46,248 nt of DNA from Caulobacterales bacterium 32-69-10 (GTDB taxonomy: Bacteria; Pseudomonadota; Alphaproteobacteria; Caulobacterales; Caulobacteraceae), in the NCBI GenBank assembly GCA_002280485.1, contig NCED01000035.1, forward strand, positions 1 through 46,248. Reading direction: 5' to 3'. Numbering within the stretch: the stretch's first letter is position 1; every line of letters starts with the position of its first letter. Positions 22,925 through 31,618 of the stretch are shown in pieces. Both the position numbers and the translations under genes were made by a program. Below the pieces are notes generated by a model. That model did not search any database. It was not told where the DNA came from and worked only from the letters and a program-made list of their open reading frames with translations.

Positions 22925-24834
22925 GCGAGGCGGTCCTCGACGCGCCCGTCCCGACGACCGGCGATATGGCCGGCGACTCGGGCGCCCGCGGCGCGCGGGT
23001 GGCCCTGGTCGGCAACCCGAACAGCGGCAAGACCGCCCTGTTCAACGCCCTGACCGGCAGCCGCCAGAAGGTCGCCAACTACGCCGGGGTCACCGTCGAG
23101 CGGAAGGAGGGCGTGGCGACCACCCCCGGGGGCCGACGCGTGCGCATCCTCGACCTGCCCGGCACCTATTCGCTGCGCGCCCGCAGCCCGGACGAAGAGG
23201 TCACCCGCGATGTGGTGCTGGGCCGCTTCCCGGGGGAAGAGCCGCCGGACCTGCTGGTCTGCGTCGCCGACGCCACCAACCTGCGCCTGGTGCTGCGGCT
23301 GATCCTGGAGTTGAAGCAGGTCGGGCAGCCGGCCGTGCTGGCGCTGAACATGTACGACATCGCCAAGCGCCAGGGCCTGGAGATCGACCTGGACAGGCTG
23401 TCGGCCGAGCTGGGCATGCCGGTGGTCCCCACCGTGGCGGTGCGCAAGGGCGGCATCGAGGCCCTGCTGGAGGAGATCGACCGGCGCGCGCCCCAGATTT
23501 CCGCGCCGGGCGCCGCCGCCTGGCATGAGCCCGACGCCAGCGAGCTGCGCGCCGCCCACAAGGAGGCCGAACGCATCCTCAAGGCCACGGTGACGCCGCC
23601 AAAGCGGCCGGACACCTGGACGGGGCGTCTGGACGGGGTGCTGCTGCATCCGGTGGCGGGCAGCGTGGTCCTGCTGGCCGTGCTGTTCCTGATGTTCCAG
23701 GCCGTGTTCACCTGGGCCGTGCCGGCCATGGATGCGATCGACGCGGGCTTCGGCGCCCTGGGCGGCGTGGTCAATTCGGCCCTGCCCGACGGCATGCTGA
23801 AGAGCCTGCTGGCCGACGGGATCATCGCCGGGGTGGGCAGCGTGCTGGTCTTCTTGCCGCAGATCCTGATCCTGTTCTTCTTCATCATCCTGCTGGAAGA
23901 CTTCGGCTACATGGCCCGGGCCGCCTTCCTGATGGACCGGGTGATGGGCGGCGCTGGGCTGCACGGGCGGGCCTTCATCCCGCTGCTGTCCAGCTTCGCC
24001 TGCGCCATCCCGGGGATCATGGCGGCGCGGGTGATCGACAACCGGCGCGACCGCTTCGCCACCATCATGGTCGCGCCCCTGATGACCTGCTCGGCGCGCA
24101 TCCCGGTCTACACCCTGATCATCGCCGGCTTCATCCCGCGCCAGACGGTGTGGGGCTTCGCGTCCCTGCAGGGCCTCGTGATGTTCGGCCTCTACGCCTC
24201 GGGCATCGCCAGCGCCCTGCTCGTGGCCTTCGTCATGCGCCGGCTGCTGTGGCGCGGCGCCGTCGAGCCCTTCATCATGGAGCTGCCGACCTACAAGCTG
24301 CCCGACGCCAAGAACGTGCTGATGAACGTGGGTCAGCGGGCGCAGGTGTTCCTGCGCCGGGCCGGCACCATCATCCTGGCCATGATGGTCCTGGTCTGGT
24401 TCCTGTCGACCGTCCCGGGCCCGCCCCCCGGCGCCGTCGGCCCGGCCATCGACTACAGCTTCGCCGGCATGCTTGGCCACTTCATGGAGCCGATCCTCAC
24501 CCCGATCGGATTCAACTGGCAGATCGGCGTCGCCCTGATCCCCGGCATGGCCGCCCGCGAGGTGGCCGTCGGCGCGCTCGGCACCGTCTACGCCGTCTCG
24601 GGCGAGGACACCGGCGCCCTCAGCACCCTGCTGTCGAACCAGTGGTCCTTGGCCACCGCCCTCGCGTTTCTCGCGTGGTACGTCTTCGCGCCGCAATGCG
24701 CCTCGACCCTGGCGGTGGTGAAGCGCGAGACCAACAGCTGGCGCTGGCCGATCATCATGTTCGTCTACATGATCGCCCTGGCCTATCTGGCGGCCTTCCT
24801 CGTCTACCACACGGCCCGGGCGTTCGGAGGCTGA
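22921..24834 (+). CDS. feoB: FeoB, ferrous iron transporter
   Basis: Inner-membrane Fe(II) importer with a cytosolic G domain, 637 aa. G1 GNPNSGKT (31-38), G2 Thr in GVTVE (about 58), G3 DLPG (78-81), G4 NMYD (143-146). The membrane half holds two Gate-like repeats (FGYMARAAFLMDRVMGGAGLHGRAFIPLLSSFACAIPG and the later GMAAREVAVGALGTVYAVS). The C-terminus is short, as in Feo systems with a separate small partner. The Cys-rich peptide follows after 4 bases. Confidence 0.95.
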   Translation: MSEAVLDAPVPTTGDMAGDSGARGARVALVGNPNSGKTALFNALTGSRQKVANYAGVTVERKEGVATTPGGRRVRILDLPGTYSLRARSPDEEVTRDVVLGRFPGEEPPDLLVCVADATNLRLVLRLILELKQVGQPAVLALNMYDIAKRQGLEIDLDRLSAELGMPVVPTVAVRKGGIEALLEEIDRRAPQISAPGAAAWHEPDASELRAAHKEAERILKATVTPPKRPDTWTGRLDGVLLHPVAGSVVLLAVLFLMFQAVFTWAVPAMDAIDAGFGALGGVVNSALPDGMLKSLLADGIIAGVGSVLVFLPQILILFFFIILLEDFGYMARAAFLMDRVMGGAGLHGRAFIPLLSSFACAIPGIMAARVIDNRRDRFATIMVAPLMTCSARIPVYTLIIAGFIPRQTVWGFASLQGLVMFGLYASGIASALLVAFVMRRLLWRGAVEPFIMELPTYKLPDAKNVLMNVGQRAQVFLRRAGTIILAMMVLVWFLSTVPGPPPGAVGPAIDYSFAGMLGHFMEPILTPIGFNWQIGVALIPGMAAREVAVGALGTVYAVSGEDTGALSTLLSNQWSLATALAFLAWYVFAPQCASTLAVVKRETNSWRWPIIMFVYMIALAYLAAFLVYHTARAFGG

Positions 24835-24838
24835 CCCC

Positions 24839-25000
24839 ATGACCCAGACCCTGCTGGCCTATGGAGCGACGGCGATCGCGGCGGCCTGGGTGGTGTGGTC
24901 GGTGCTGCTGCCGCGCAGCGTGAAACAGAAGCTGCGGGGCCGGGGCAAGGCCCCCGCCGGCAAGGGCGGCTGCGGCGACGACTGCGGCTGCGGCGACTAG
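24839..25000 (+). CDS. FeoB-associated Cys-rich membrane protein
   Basis: 53 aa: one membrane helix (about residues 4-24, LLAYGATAIAAAWVVWSVLL), a basic linker, then a C-terminal CGDDCGCGD cluster. It fits the FeoB-associated small Cys-rich protein family. It starts 4 bases after the feoB stop, so the two are coupled. The cysteines may bind or hand over Fe(II), or sense redox state; this is inferred. Confidence 0.8.
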   Translation: MTQTLLAYGATAIAAAWVVWSVLLPRSVKQKLRGRGKAPAGKGGCGDDCGCGD

Positions 25001-25010
25001 TCCACATTTC

Positions 25011-25097
25011 CGCTCATCCCCGCGGAAGCGGGGACCCAGCTCTAGCCGTCGCACTTCCAGCCAAAGAACTGGGTCCCCGCTTCCGCGGGGATGAGCG
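25011..25097. repeat. Perfect long inverted repeat (29-bp arms)
   Basis: Arms at 25011-25039 and 25069-25097 are exact complements, separated by 29 bases. The arms contain ATCCCCGCGGAAGCGGGGACCC. It sits between the convergent feo operon and MFS gene, so it could end transcription from both sides. It resembles dispersed hairpins common between genes in Caulobacteraceae. Related elements here are at 22012 and 38312. Confidence 0.85.
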
Positions 25098-25117
25098 GTA
25101 TTGGATGCGGCGTCGGG

Positions 25118-26506
25118 TCAGCCCTCCGGCTCGGCCGGAGCGGAGCTCGCGTTATCCGGCCCGCGCATCTTGAAGGCGCTGACCACGGCGGCGACCACGG
25201 CGAAGCCGGCCGCCAGCAGCAGGGGCAGGTGGCGGCTCCCCGGCGCGATGTGGAACAGGAAGGCCGCCAGACTGGCGCCCACCGTCTGGCCGGCCAGGCG
25301 CCCCGTCGCCAGCAGCCCGCCGGCGCTGCCCAGCCGCGACCGGGGCGACGAGCCCATGATGGCGCGGTTGTTGGGGGCCTGGAACATCCCAAAGCCCATG
25401 CCGCACACCGCCATCCGCCAGGCGATATCCCACACCGCAGCCTGCGCCGGGACGAAGGCCAGCAGCAGCAATCCCGTCGCCATGACGGCCATGCCGATGG
25501 CGCCCAGCGCCTTCCCGATCGGCTGGTCGGAAAGGCGCCCGGCGATGGGGGCGATGACGGCGACGCCGAGCGGCCAGGGCGTCATCAGAAAGCCCGTCTC
25601 CACCGCCGAGCGGCCGAGCGCGTACTGCAGCATGAAGGGCAGGGAGACGAAGGCGAGGCTCTGGGCGGTGAACGAGGTCAGGGACGTGCCGATGGACAGG
25701 CCCACGGCGCGGATGCGCAGGAGGTCGAAGGGGAACATCGGGTGGGTCTGCGACAGGGAGCGGCGGACCATCAGGGTCGCGCTGATCACGCCGACCGCGA
25801 CGCCGAGCGCGCCGAGCCATGGGTTTCCGCCCATCGCCAGGGCGTCGGCGCCCAGGATCAGAGGCCCGAAGGTCAGGGCGTTGAGGATCGCCGCGATGAT
25901 GTCGAAGCGCCGCTTGGCCGGAACGTGGTGGGGCAGGGCCCAGAGGGCGATGGCGATGGCGATGATTCCCACCGGCCCGTTGATGGCGAACAGCCAGTGC
26001 CAAGAGGTCGCGGCCAGGATCGCCGAGGCCAGGGTCGGCCCGAGGGCGGAGGACAGGGCGATGACCAGGGCGTTCAGCCCCACGGCGCGGCCCAGCTGGG
26101 CGTTGGGGTAGGTGTAGCGCACCAGGGCGCCGTTCATGCTCATGATGCCGGAGGCCCCCAGGCCCTGGATCACCCGCGCGACGGTGAGCGTCTCCAGGTT
26201 CGGCGCCAGGGCGCACCCGATCGAGGCGGCGGTGAACAGGGCCAGGCCCGCCTGGTAGACGCGGCGGTAGCCCACCAGCTCGCCCAGGGAGGCCAGCGGC
26301 AGCAGCGAGACGACGATGGCGAGCTGGTAGGCGTTGACCACCCACACCGAGGCGGCGGCGGTGGTGTTCAGCTCCCGAGCCAGGGTGGGCAGGGCGATGT
26401 TGGCGATGGAGGCGTCGAGCACGGACATGGCCATGGCCAGCCAGATGGTCGCCGCCGACCAGTAGCGGCGCGGTACGGGAAGGCCGTCAGACTCCATGGC
26501 CCGCAT
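25118..26506 (-). CDS. MFS drug exporter, DHA2 (EmrB/QacA) type
   Basis: 462 aa with about 14 membrane helices. LDASIANIALPTLA (helix 1, motif D1), GYRRVYQAGLALFTAASIGCALA (motif A region) and LNALVIALSSALGPTLAS (motif C, antiporter) are typical. An in-frame Met at 26497 is an alternative start. No adaptor or channel gene adjoins, so it may work alone. Divergent from lemA, with an inverted repeat between. Substrate unknown. Confidence 0.9.
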   Translation of the reverse strand: MRAMESDGLPVPRRYWSAATIWLAMAMSVLDASIANIALPTLARELNTTAAASVWVVNAYQLAIVVSLLPLASLGELVGYRRVYQAGLALFTAASIGCALAPNLETLTVARVIQGLGASGIMSMNGALVRYTYPNAQLGRAVGLNALVIALSSALGPTLASAILAATSWHWLFAINGPVGIIAIAIALWALPHHVPAKRRFDIIAAILNALTFGPLILGADALAMGGNPWLGALGVAVGVISATLMVRRSLSQTHPMFPFDLLRIRAVGLSIGTSLTSFTAQSLAFVSLPFMLQYALGRSAVETGFLMTPWPLGVAVIAPIAGRLSDQPIGKALGAIGMAVMATGLLLLAFVPAQAAVWDIAWRMAVCGMGFGMFQAPNNRAIMGSSPRSRLGSAGGLLATGRLAGQTVGASLAAFLFHIAPGSRHLPLLLAAGFAVVAAVVSAFKMRGPDNASSAPAEPEG

Positions 26507-26524
26507 CTAGGACGACCTGTCCGA

Positions 26525-26559
26525 CAAAGCCATAAGCGGAGACGCCCCTTGTGGCTTTG
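26525..26559. promoter_or_regulatory. Inverted repeat between divergent MFS and lemA genes
   Basis: Arms of 12 bp, CAAAGCCATAAG and CTTGTGGCTTTG, with one mismatch and an 11-base spacer, 18 bases upstream of the MFS start. It could be an operator for the MFS gene or a hairpin. A GCTAGGGT sequence (26577-26584) downstream resembles a Caulobacter housekeeping -10 element for lemA. No regulator gene is adjacent. Confidence 0.4.
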
Positions 26560-26615
26560 GGACGGCTTGGCCATTTGCTAGGGTCTGGCTGCCGAAAATT
26601 CAGGAGCTCTCAGCG

Positions 26616-27287
26616 GTGACACAAGCGATCCGGCGTTTCATGCGCCCCTTCCTGCTCTTGGTGCTGCCGCTGGCGCTCGCCGGCTGCGGGATCAACACGA
26701 TCCCGACCTACGACGAACAGGTGAAGACCGCCTGGGCGGAGGTGCAGAACCAGTACCAGCGCCGCTCCGACCTGATCCCCAACCTGGTCAATACGGTGCA
26801 GGGTTACGCGCGCCAGGAGCAGGCCGTGCTGACCCAGGTCGCGCAGGCTCGCGCCGCCGCCACCCAGGTCCAGGTCGACGCCTCGACCATCACCGACCCG
26901 GCCGCCTTTGCTCAGTTCCAGGCCTCGCAGGACCGGCTCTCGGGCGTGCTCGGCCGGCTGATGGCGATCACCGAGGCCTATCCGGACCTCAAGTCCAACG
27001 CCAACTTCCTGGCGCTTCAGTCGCAGCTGGAAGGCACCGAGAACCGGATCGCCATCGCCCGGCGCGACTACAACGAGGCCGCGCGGGTCTACAACACCGA
27101 GCTGCGCACCTTCCCGGGCTCGATCTGGGCCTCGACCATGTACCGCTCTCAAAAGCCGGCCACGCCCTTCGCCGCCAGCGCCGCCGCTCAGGCTGCGCCG
27201 ACGGTCAGCTTCGATCAGCCGCCCGCCGCCCCGGCAGGATCGGCCGGCGCCGCCCCCAGCCCGACCCAGCCCGCGCCGGCGCAATGA
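26616..27287 (+). CDS. lemA: LemA-family lipoprotein
   Basis: 223 aa. GTG start with CAGGAG about 9 bases upstream. A lipoprotein signal ends LALAGC (Cys24). The LemA core follows: EQVKTAWAEVQNQYQRRSDL, IPNLVNTVQGYARQEQ, then coiled helices. The C-terminus is Ala/Pro-rich. Its stop overlaps the next ATG (ATGA). LemA proteins occur with TPM-domain proteins, as here; the pair's function is not settled. Confidence 0.92.
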   Translation: MTQAIRRFMRPFLLLVLPLALAGCGINTIPTYDEQVKTAWAEVQNQYQRRSDLIPNLVNTVQGYARQEQAVLTQVAQARAAATQVQVDASTITDPAAFAQFQASQDRLSGVLGRLMAITEAYPDLKSNANFLALQSQLEGTENRIAIARRDYNEAARVYNTELRTFPGSIWASTMYRSQKPATPFAASAAAQAAPTVSFDQPPAAPAGSAGAAPSPTQPAPAQ

Positions 27288-28075
27288 CCGCGATCCGCGC
27301 CTGGGCGGCGCTCGTCCTGGCGGGCTTCGTCCTGCTGGCCGGCGCCGCCCAGGCCGCGGCGCCGAAGTTCCCGGCCCTCAGCGGGCGGGTGGTGGACGAG
27401 GCCCACATCCTCTCCGCCCCCGTCGTCGCTGACCTGACTTCCAGGCTGGCGGCGCTGGAGACCAAGACCAGCCGGCAGCTGGTGGTGGTCACCGTGCCCG
27501 ACCTGCAGGGCTATGAGATCGAGGAGTACGGCTACCAGCTCGGCCGCGCCTGGGGCATCGGCCAGAAGGGCGTCAACAACGGGCTGCTGTTCATTGTCGC
27601 CCCGACCGAGCGCAAGGTCCGCATCGAGGTCGGCTATGGACTGGAGGGCGTCGTCACCGACGCCCTGTCCAGCGTCATCCTGCAGACCCAGGTGCTGCCG
27701 AGGTTCAAGGCCGGCGATATGCCGGGCGGGGTCGTGGCCGGGGCGAACGCCCTGATCGACCAGCTGTCGGCCGACCCCTCCACCGCCGAGCAGAGGATCG
27801 CCCAGGCCGCCGCCAGCCAGCAGCGGGGAAGCGACGCCGAAGTCAGCCCGATCGCCCTGTTCGTCATCTTCATCTTCGTCGTCTTCATGCTGCGCGCCCT
27901 GATGAGCGGCGGACGTGGCCGCGGCGGCGGCGGGCTGTGGTGGCTGCTGCCGCTGCTGCTGTCGGGCGGTGGGGGGCGTGGCGGCGGACGGGGCGGCGGC
28001 GGCTTCGGCGGCGGTGGCGGATTTGGCGGCGGGGGCGGCTCCTTCGGGGGCGGCGGATCGTCGGGGAGCTGGTGA
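27284..28075 (+). CDS. TPM-domain protein with Gly-rich tail (YgcG type)
   Basis: 263 aa. Signal peptide ending AAQAA, then a TPM domain (about 35-165) with GRVVDEAHILS, ETKTSRQLVVVTVPDLQGYEIE and RIEVGYGLEGVVTD. One membrane helix (about residues 188-205) follows, then a long Gly-rich tail. TPM domains are reported to have phosphatase activity in plants and are membrane-linked in bacteria. Coupled to lemA. Confidence 0.9.
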   Translation: MTAIRAWAALVLAGFVLLAGAAQAAAPKFPALSGRVVDEAHILSAPVVADLTSRLAALETKTSRQLVVVTVPDLQGYEIEEYGYQLGRAWGIGQKGVNNGLLFIVAPTERKVRIEVGYGLEGVVTDALSSVILQTQVLPRFKAGDMPGGVVAGANALIDQLSADPSTAEQRIAQAAASQQRGSDAEVSPIALFVIFIFVVFMLRALMSGGRGRGGGGLWWLLPLLLSGGGGRGGGRGGGGFGGGGGFGGGGGSFGGGGSSGSW

Positions 28076-28076
28076 G

Positions 28077-28748
28077 ATGCTGAACCAAGCCGATCAGGCG
28101 CTGATCGCCGCCGCCACGGCCAAGGCGGAGGCCGCCACCTCGGCCGAGATCGCCTGCGTGGTGACCGAGGAGGCCTCGATCTACCGCGAAGTGCCCTTGG
28201 CCATAGGCGCCGGCGCGGCCCTGCTGCTGCCGCCCCTGGCCGTGGCGCTGGGGCTGGAGCTGGACGCCCTGGCCGCGCCGTTCATGGGCTGGAGCGCGGC
28301 CCACGGCCCGGCCATCGCCGGGCCGGTGCTGACCGTCTACGCCATCGTCCAGGTCGCGGTCTTCGCGGCGGCGACGGCGATCGCCGCCATCCCGGCGGTG
28401 CGCCGGCCTCTGACGCCCCGGGGGCTGAAAGAGGGCCGGGTGCGCCAGGCGGCGTCGCAGCATTTCGCCGGCGAGCGGCTGCACCTGCCGCAGGGCCATT
28501 TCCTGGTGCTGATCTACGCCTCCCTGAAGGACCGGCAGATGGAGATCATCGCCGACGGCCCGATCCACGAGAAGGTCGGGCAGGCGGTATGGGACGACGC
28601 GGTCGCCCAGGCCCTGGCGGCGATCAAGACATCGGGTACGGCCGCCGGCCTGGCCCGGGCGGTCGAGGTCTGCGGCGCGGCCCTGGCGGCGCACTTCCCC
28701 GACGACGGGGGGAGGAATGTTTTCCCGAACAAGGCGCTGGAGCTCTAG
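28077..28748 (+). CDS. Second TPM-domain membrane protein
   Basis: 223 aa, one base after the previous stop. It begins LNQADQALIAAATAKAEAATSAEIACVV (start of the TPM fold). Two central membrane helices (about 41-62 and 80-105) interrupt the domain, which resumes with HFLVLIYASLKDRQMEIIADGPI. This matches the smaller partner in LemA-TPM-TPM operons. Confidence 0.85.
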   Translation: MLNQADQALIAAATAKAEAATSAEIACVVTEEASIYREVPLAIGAGAALLLPPLAVALGLELDALAAPFMGWSAAHGPAIAGPVLTVYAIVQVAVFAAATAIAAIPAVRRPLTPRGLKEGRVRQAASQHFAGERLHLPQGHFLVLIYASLKDRQMEIIADGPIHEKVGQAVWDDAVAQALAAIKTSGTAAGLARAVEVCGAALAAHFPDDGGRNVFPNKALEL

Positions 28749-28944
28749 CGCTCGACGCGGTCAACCCGCGCGGATCTTGAGGGCGGGCGTATTTGTCACA
28801 CCGGCGACAGCTGATCCCGACGTTCGCCCGGCGCGGATACGGACGCCAATTTCATGCCCGGGGCCGCGCAATACGCGCCCGGCGGCCGTTTCCCTCGGCA
28901 AAAATCGCACAAATCGCGAAATCTACGACCAAAGTCCCCCCAGC

Positions 28945-28972
28945 TTGACAAGCGTGGCCGGCTGGCTGAATT
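28945..28972 (+). promoter_or_regulatory. Candidate housekeeping promoter
   Basis: TTGACA (28945-28950) and GCTGAATT (28965-28972), spaced as in Caulobacter sigma-73 promoters, 38 bases upstream of the membrane-protein ATG. The rest of the 261-base gap (28749-29009) holds no gene I can support. Confidence 0.4.
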
Positions 28973-29009
28973 GGGCAAGGACGGATCTGCGCCTCCACAA
29001 GGCTTCTCC

Positions 29010-29522
29010 ATGCTCCAATCCCTGCACGCCTTCACCGAATGGGTGGCCAATACGCCTCTCAGCCTGCTGATCCAGAACGTCAGTTGGGTGATCCCGGCGT
29101 TTCAGTCGGTGCACATCCTGGCCATCTGCGTGGTCATGGGCTCGGTCGCGCTGATCGACCTCAGGCTGCTCGGCGTCACAGGGCGCAGCCAATCGATCTC
29201 GAGCATGGTCAACCGCCTCGTTCCGGCGGTGTGGGTCGCCTTGGTGATCCTGTTCCTCTCCGGCTCGGTCCTGGCCATCGGCGAGCCGGTCCGCTCGCTG
29301 GAGAACCCCGCCTTCCACGCCAAGATGCTGATGCTGCTCTGCGTCGGGGCGCTGACCTTCTTCTTCCAACACATGCTGCGCGGCGACGTGGCGTTCTGGG
29401 AGCTGTCGCCCGCTCGCCGAGCCACCGCCAAGCTGGCCGCCGTGGTCTCGCTGCTGCTGTGGGTCGGGATCATCTTCGCCGGGCGGTGGATCGCCTACAC
29501 GGAAGCGGGTTTCGGCAATTGA
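29010..29522 (+). CDS. Small four-helix membrane protein, paralogue 1
   Basis: 170 aa, about four membrane helices. Shares with the next gene the pattern SVHILAI...VDLRLLGV-type (here IDLRLLGV), a helix with an exit Lys-Met (AKMLML), and a C-terminal FAGRWIA. Family possibly DUF6644; not certain. ATG 29010 begins the first helix region; the longer in-frame start at 28854 runs through the promoter stretch. Conserved His residues could bind a cofactor, but this is unproven. Confidence 0.75.
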   Translation: MLQSLHAFTEWVANTPLSLLIQNVSWVIPAFQSVHILAICVVMGSVALIDLRLLGVTGRSQSISSMVNRLVPAVWVALVILFLSGSVLAIGEPVRSLENPAFHAKMLMLLCVGALTFFFQHMLRGDVAFWELSPARRATAKLAAVVSLLLWVGIIFAGRWIAYTEAGFGN

Positions 29523-29562
29523 ACCGAGCGCCTCAAGCACAACACCCGGGGGGACCGGTTCG

Positions 29563-30063
29563 ATGATCGAAAACCTGTTGATGTGGATCGAGAACACTGC
29601 TGTGGCGGTGTTCATGCGCGAGAACGCCACGGCGTTCCCGCTGGTGGAATCGATCCATGTGCTGGCTCTCACCCTGGTGGTGGGCACCATCGGCATGGTC
29701 GACCTCAGGCTGCTGGGCGTGTCGGCCCGCAACCACGCCATCACCAAGTTGACCACCGAGATCCTGCCGATCACCTGGGTCTGCTTCGGCGTCGCGGCGA
29801 TCAGCGGCCTGCTGCTGTTCTCCTCCAAGGCGGTGGACTACGGCCACAACTTCTTCTTTCTCGGCAAGATGCTGCTGATCGTCGTGGCGGCCGTGAACAT
29901 GATGGTGTTCGAGCTGATCACCTATCGCAGCGTCAAGAACTGGGACAGCGAGACCCCGACCCCCTTCGCCGCCAAGCTGGCCGGCGGCCTGTCGCTGGCC
30001 TTCTGGATCAGCGTGGTCGTGTTCGGCCGCTGGATCGGCTTCACCATCGGCGGCGCGTTCTAG
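29563..30063 (+). CDS. Small four-helix membrane protein, paralogue 2
   Basis: 166 aa, about four membrane helices, 40 bases after paralogue 1 and clearly related: SIHVLAL, VDLRLLGVSARNH, GKMLLI and VFGRWIGF line up. Probably a tandem duplication whose products may form a hetero-oligomer. No enzyme motif seen. Confidence 0.78.
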   Translation: MIENLLMWIENTAVAVFMRENATAFPLVESIHVLALTLVVGTIGMVDLRLLGVSARNHAITKLTTEILPITWVCFGVAAISGLLLFSSKAVDYGHNFFFLGKMLLIVVAAVNMMVFELITYRSVKNWDSETPTPFAAKLAGGLSLAFWISVVVFGRWIGFTIGGAF

Positions 30064-30109
30064 GGAACCGCGCCGGCCCCGCCTCGCTTTTGAGGCAAAG
30101 GGGCGTGCG

Positions 30110-31246
30110 ATGAAGATCTCCAGGATCGAGTGTTTCCGGGTTCCCCCGCGCTGGCTGTTCGTGCGCGCGGAGACCGACGACGGCGCCGTCGGCTGGGGCG
30201 AGGCCAGCCTGGAGGGCTGGGCCGAGGCGGTGGAGGGGGCTTTCGCCGCGCTCCGCGACCGCTTCGTCGGCGCCGACCCCTTCCGCATCGAGGACGCCTG
30301 GCAAATCGGCTATCGCGGCGGCTTCTACCGCGGCGGGCCGGTCCTGATGTCGGCCCTGTCCGGCCTCGACCAGGCCCTGTGGGACCTCAAGGGCAAGGCG
30401 CTGGGCCGCCCGGCCTGGGAGCTGATGGGCGGCAAGGTGCGCGACCGCATCGCCGTCTACGCCTGGATCGGCGGCGACCAGCCGCACGAGGCCGGGGAAG
30501 GGGCCCGGGTGCGCAAGGCCCAGGGCTTCAAGGCCGTGAAGATGAACGCCACGCCGGAGCTGGGCTGGCTCGACCACCATGCCGCCCTCGACGACGTGGC
30601 CAGCCGGGTCGAGGCGGTGAAGGCCGAGGGCATGGACTGCGGCATCGACTTCCACGGCCGGGTGCACAAGCCCATGGCCAAGCAGCTCGCCCGGCTGCTG
30701 GAGCCGCTGCACCCGATGTTCATCGAAGAGCCCCTGCTGTCGGAGAACATCGAGGGCCTCGAGCAGCTGTCGAAGCTGACCACCCTGCCGATCGCGCTGG
30801 GAGAGCGGCTGTTCAGCCGATGGGACTTCAAGCCGTTCCTGGAGCGCGGCATCGTCGACATCATCCAGCCGGACCTCAGCCACGCGGGAGGCCTGTCGGA
30901 GTGCCGGCGGATCGCGGCCATGGCCGAGGCCTATGACGTGGCGGTGGCGCCGCACTGTCCGTTGGGGCCGCTGGCCCTGGGCGCCTGCCTGCAGCTGGCG
31001 GCCACGACGCCCAATTTCGTGATCCAGGAGATGTCGCTCGGCATCCACTACAACACCGGCGGCCACGACCTTCTCACCTACTGCGCCGACCCCTCGGTGT
31101 TCGACGTGACCGACGGCTTCGTGGCGGTGCCGGAGGGGCCTGGGCTGGGGGTGGAGATCGACGAGGCCAAGGTGCGGGCGGCCTCGGCCCACGACTGGCG
31201 CAACCCGGTGTGGCGCACGCCCGACGGCGCCTTCGCGGAGTGGTGA
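30110..31246 (+). CDS. dgoD: Enolase-superfamily dehydratase, D-galactonate dehydratase type
   Basis: 378 aa. Dehydrates a sugar acid (D-galactonate in E. coli DgoD) to a 2-keto-3-deoxy acid. Metal ligands Asp180 (GIDFHGR), Glu206 (FIEEPLL) and Glu232 (ALGERLF), with catalytic His182 and His282 (APHCPLGP), match DgoD. RAYRGGFYRGGP-like start (YRGGFYRGGPVLMSA) is typical. No sugar transporter or KDPGal aldolase is adjacent, so the in vivo substrate is open. Confidence 0.85.
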   Translation: MKISRIECFRVPPRWLFVRAETDDGAVGWGEASLEGWAEAVEGAFAALRDRFVGADPFRIEDAWQIGYRGGFYRGGPVLMSALSGLDQALWDLKGKALGRPAWELMGGKVRDRIAVYAWIGGDQPHEAGEGARVRKAQGFKAVKMNATPELGWLDHHAALDDVASRVEAVKAEGMDCGIDFHGRVHKPMAKQLARLLEPLHPMFIEEPLLSENIEGLEQLSKLTTLPIALGERLFSRWDFKPFLERGIVDIIQPDLSHAGGLSECRRIAAMAEAYDVAVAPHCPLGPLALGACLQLAATTPNFVIQEMSLGIHYNTGGHDLLTYCADPSVFDVTDGFVAVPEGPGLGVEIDEAKVRAASAHDWRNPVWRTPDGAFAEW

Positions 31247-31273
31247 GCCAGGCGGCGTCACGCGTGACGCGGG

Positions 31274-31507
31274 TCAGCCCCTGACGTAGATGACCTCGAC
31301 GCCCTGCAGCTCGGCTTCGGTCTGGGCGGCGGCCAGGGCCGCGTTGAGAGAGGCGAAGGCCGATTCCATCACCGCCGCCGTTTTCAATCGCGCCGACGGG
31401 CTGATGTAGAAGTCGTCGCCCCTGATCCGGCCCCGGCGGGTGACGAGCAGGAACTGCTCCCCGCTCGGTGGATCCTCGCCCCATTTGAGATGAACGACTT
31501 CGGACAT
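31274..31507 (-). CDS. Small conserved-looking protein (77 aa)
   Basis: Begins MSEVVHLKWG and ends VEVIYVRG; mixed alpha/beta, no signal or membrane segment. ATG 31507 is preferred over in-frame TTG 31513. Not recognised. Convergent with the dehydratase and divergent from tetR. Confidence 0.6.
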   Translation of the reverse strand: MSEVVHLKWGEDPPSGEQFLLVTRRGRIRGDDFYISPSARLKTAAVMESAFASLNAALAAAQTEAELQGVEVIYVRG

Positions 31508-31591
31508 GGTCAAAGCCTAACACGCCTCCGGAGGGGACGAATTCACATCCGTATAACGCCGGTTGCCCAGCCGAGGTTGCGGGCGTATTAC

Positions 31592-31605
31592 TGACTTTCC
31601 AGTCA
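31592..31605. promoter_or_regulatory. Candidate TetR operator TGACT-N4-AGTCA
   Basis: Perfect 5-bp arms, in AT-rich sequence 13 bases before the tetR ATG. TGACTNNNNAGTCA palindromes are typical of TetR regulators of export operons. Probably autoregulates the whole four-gene operon. Confidence 0.6.
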
Positions 31606-31618
31606 TTAGTTTGCGCCC

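Noticed and set aside
22861..24840. 659-codon open frame antisense to feoB
   Set aside because: Composition is that of antisense GC-rich code (His, Gln, Asp, Gly, Ala); feoB motifs on the plus strand are complete.
25011..25097. CRISPR or attachment site
   Set aside because: A single pair of inverted arms without repeated spacers, tRNA or integrase.
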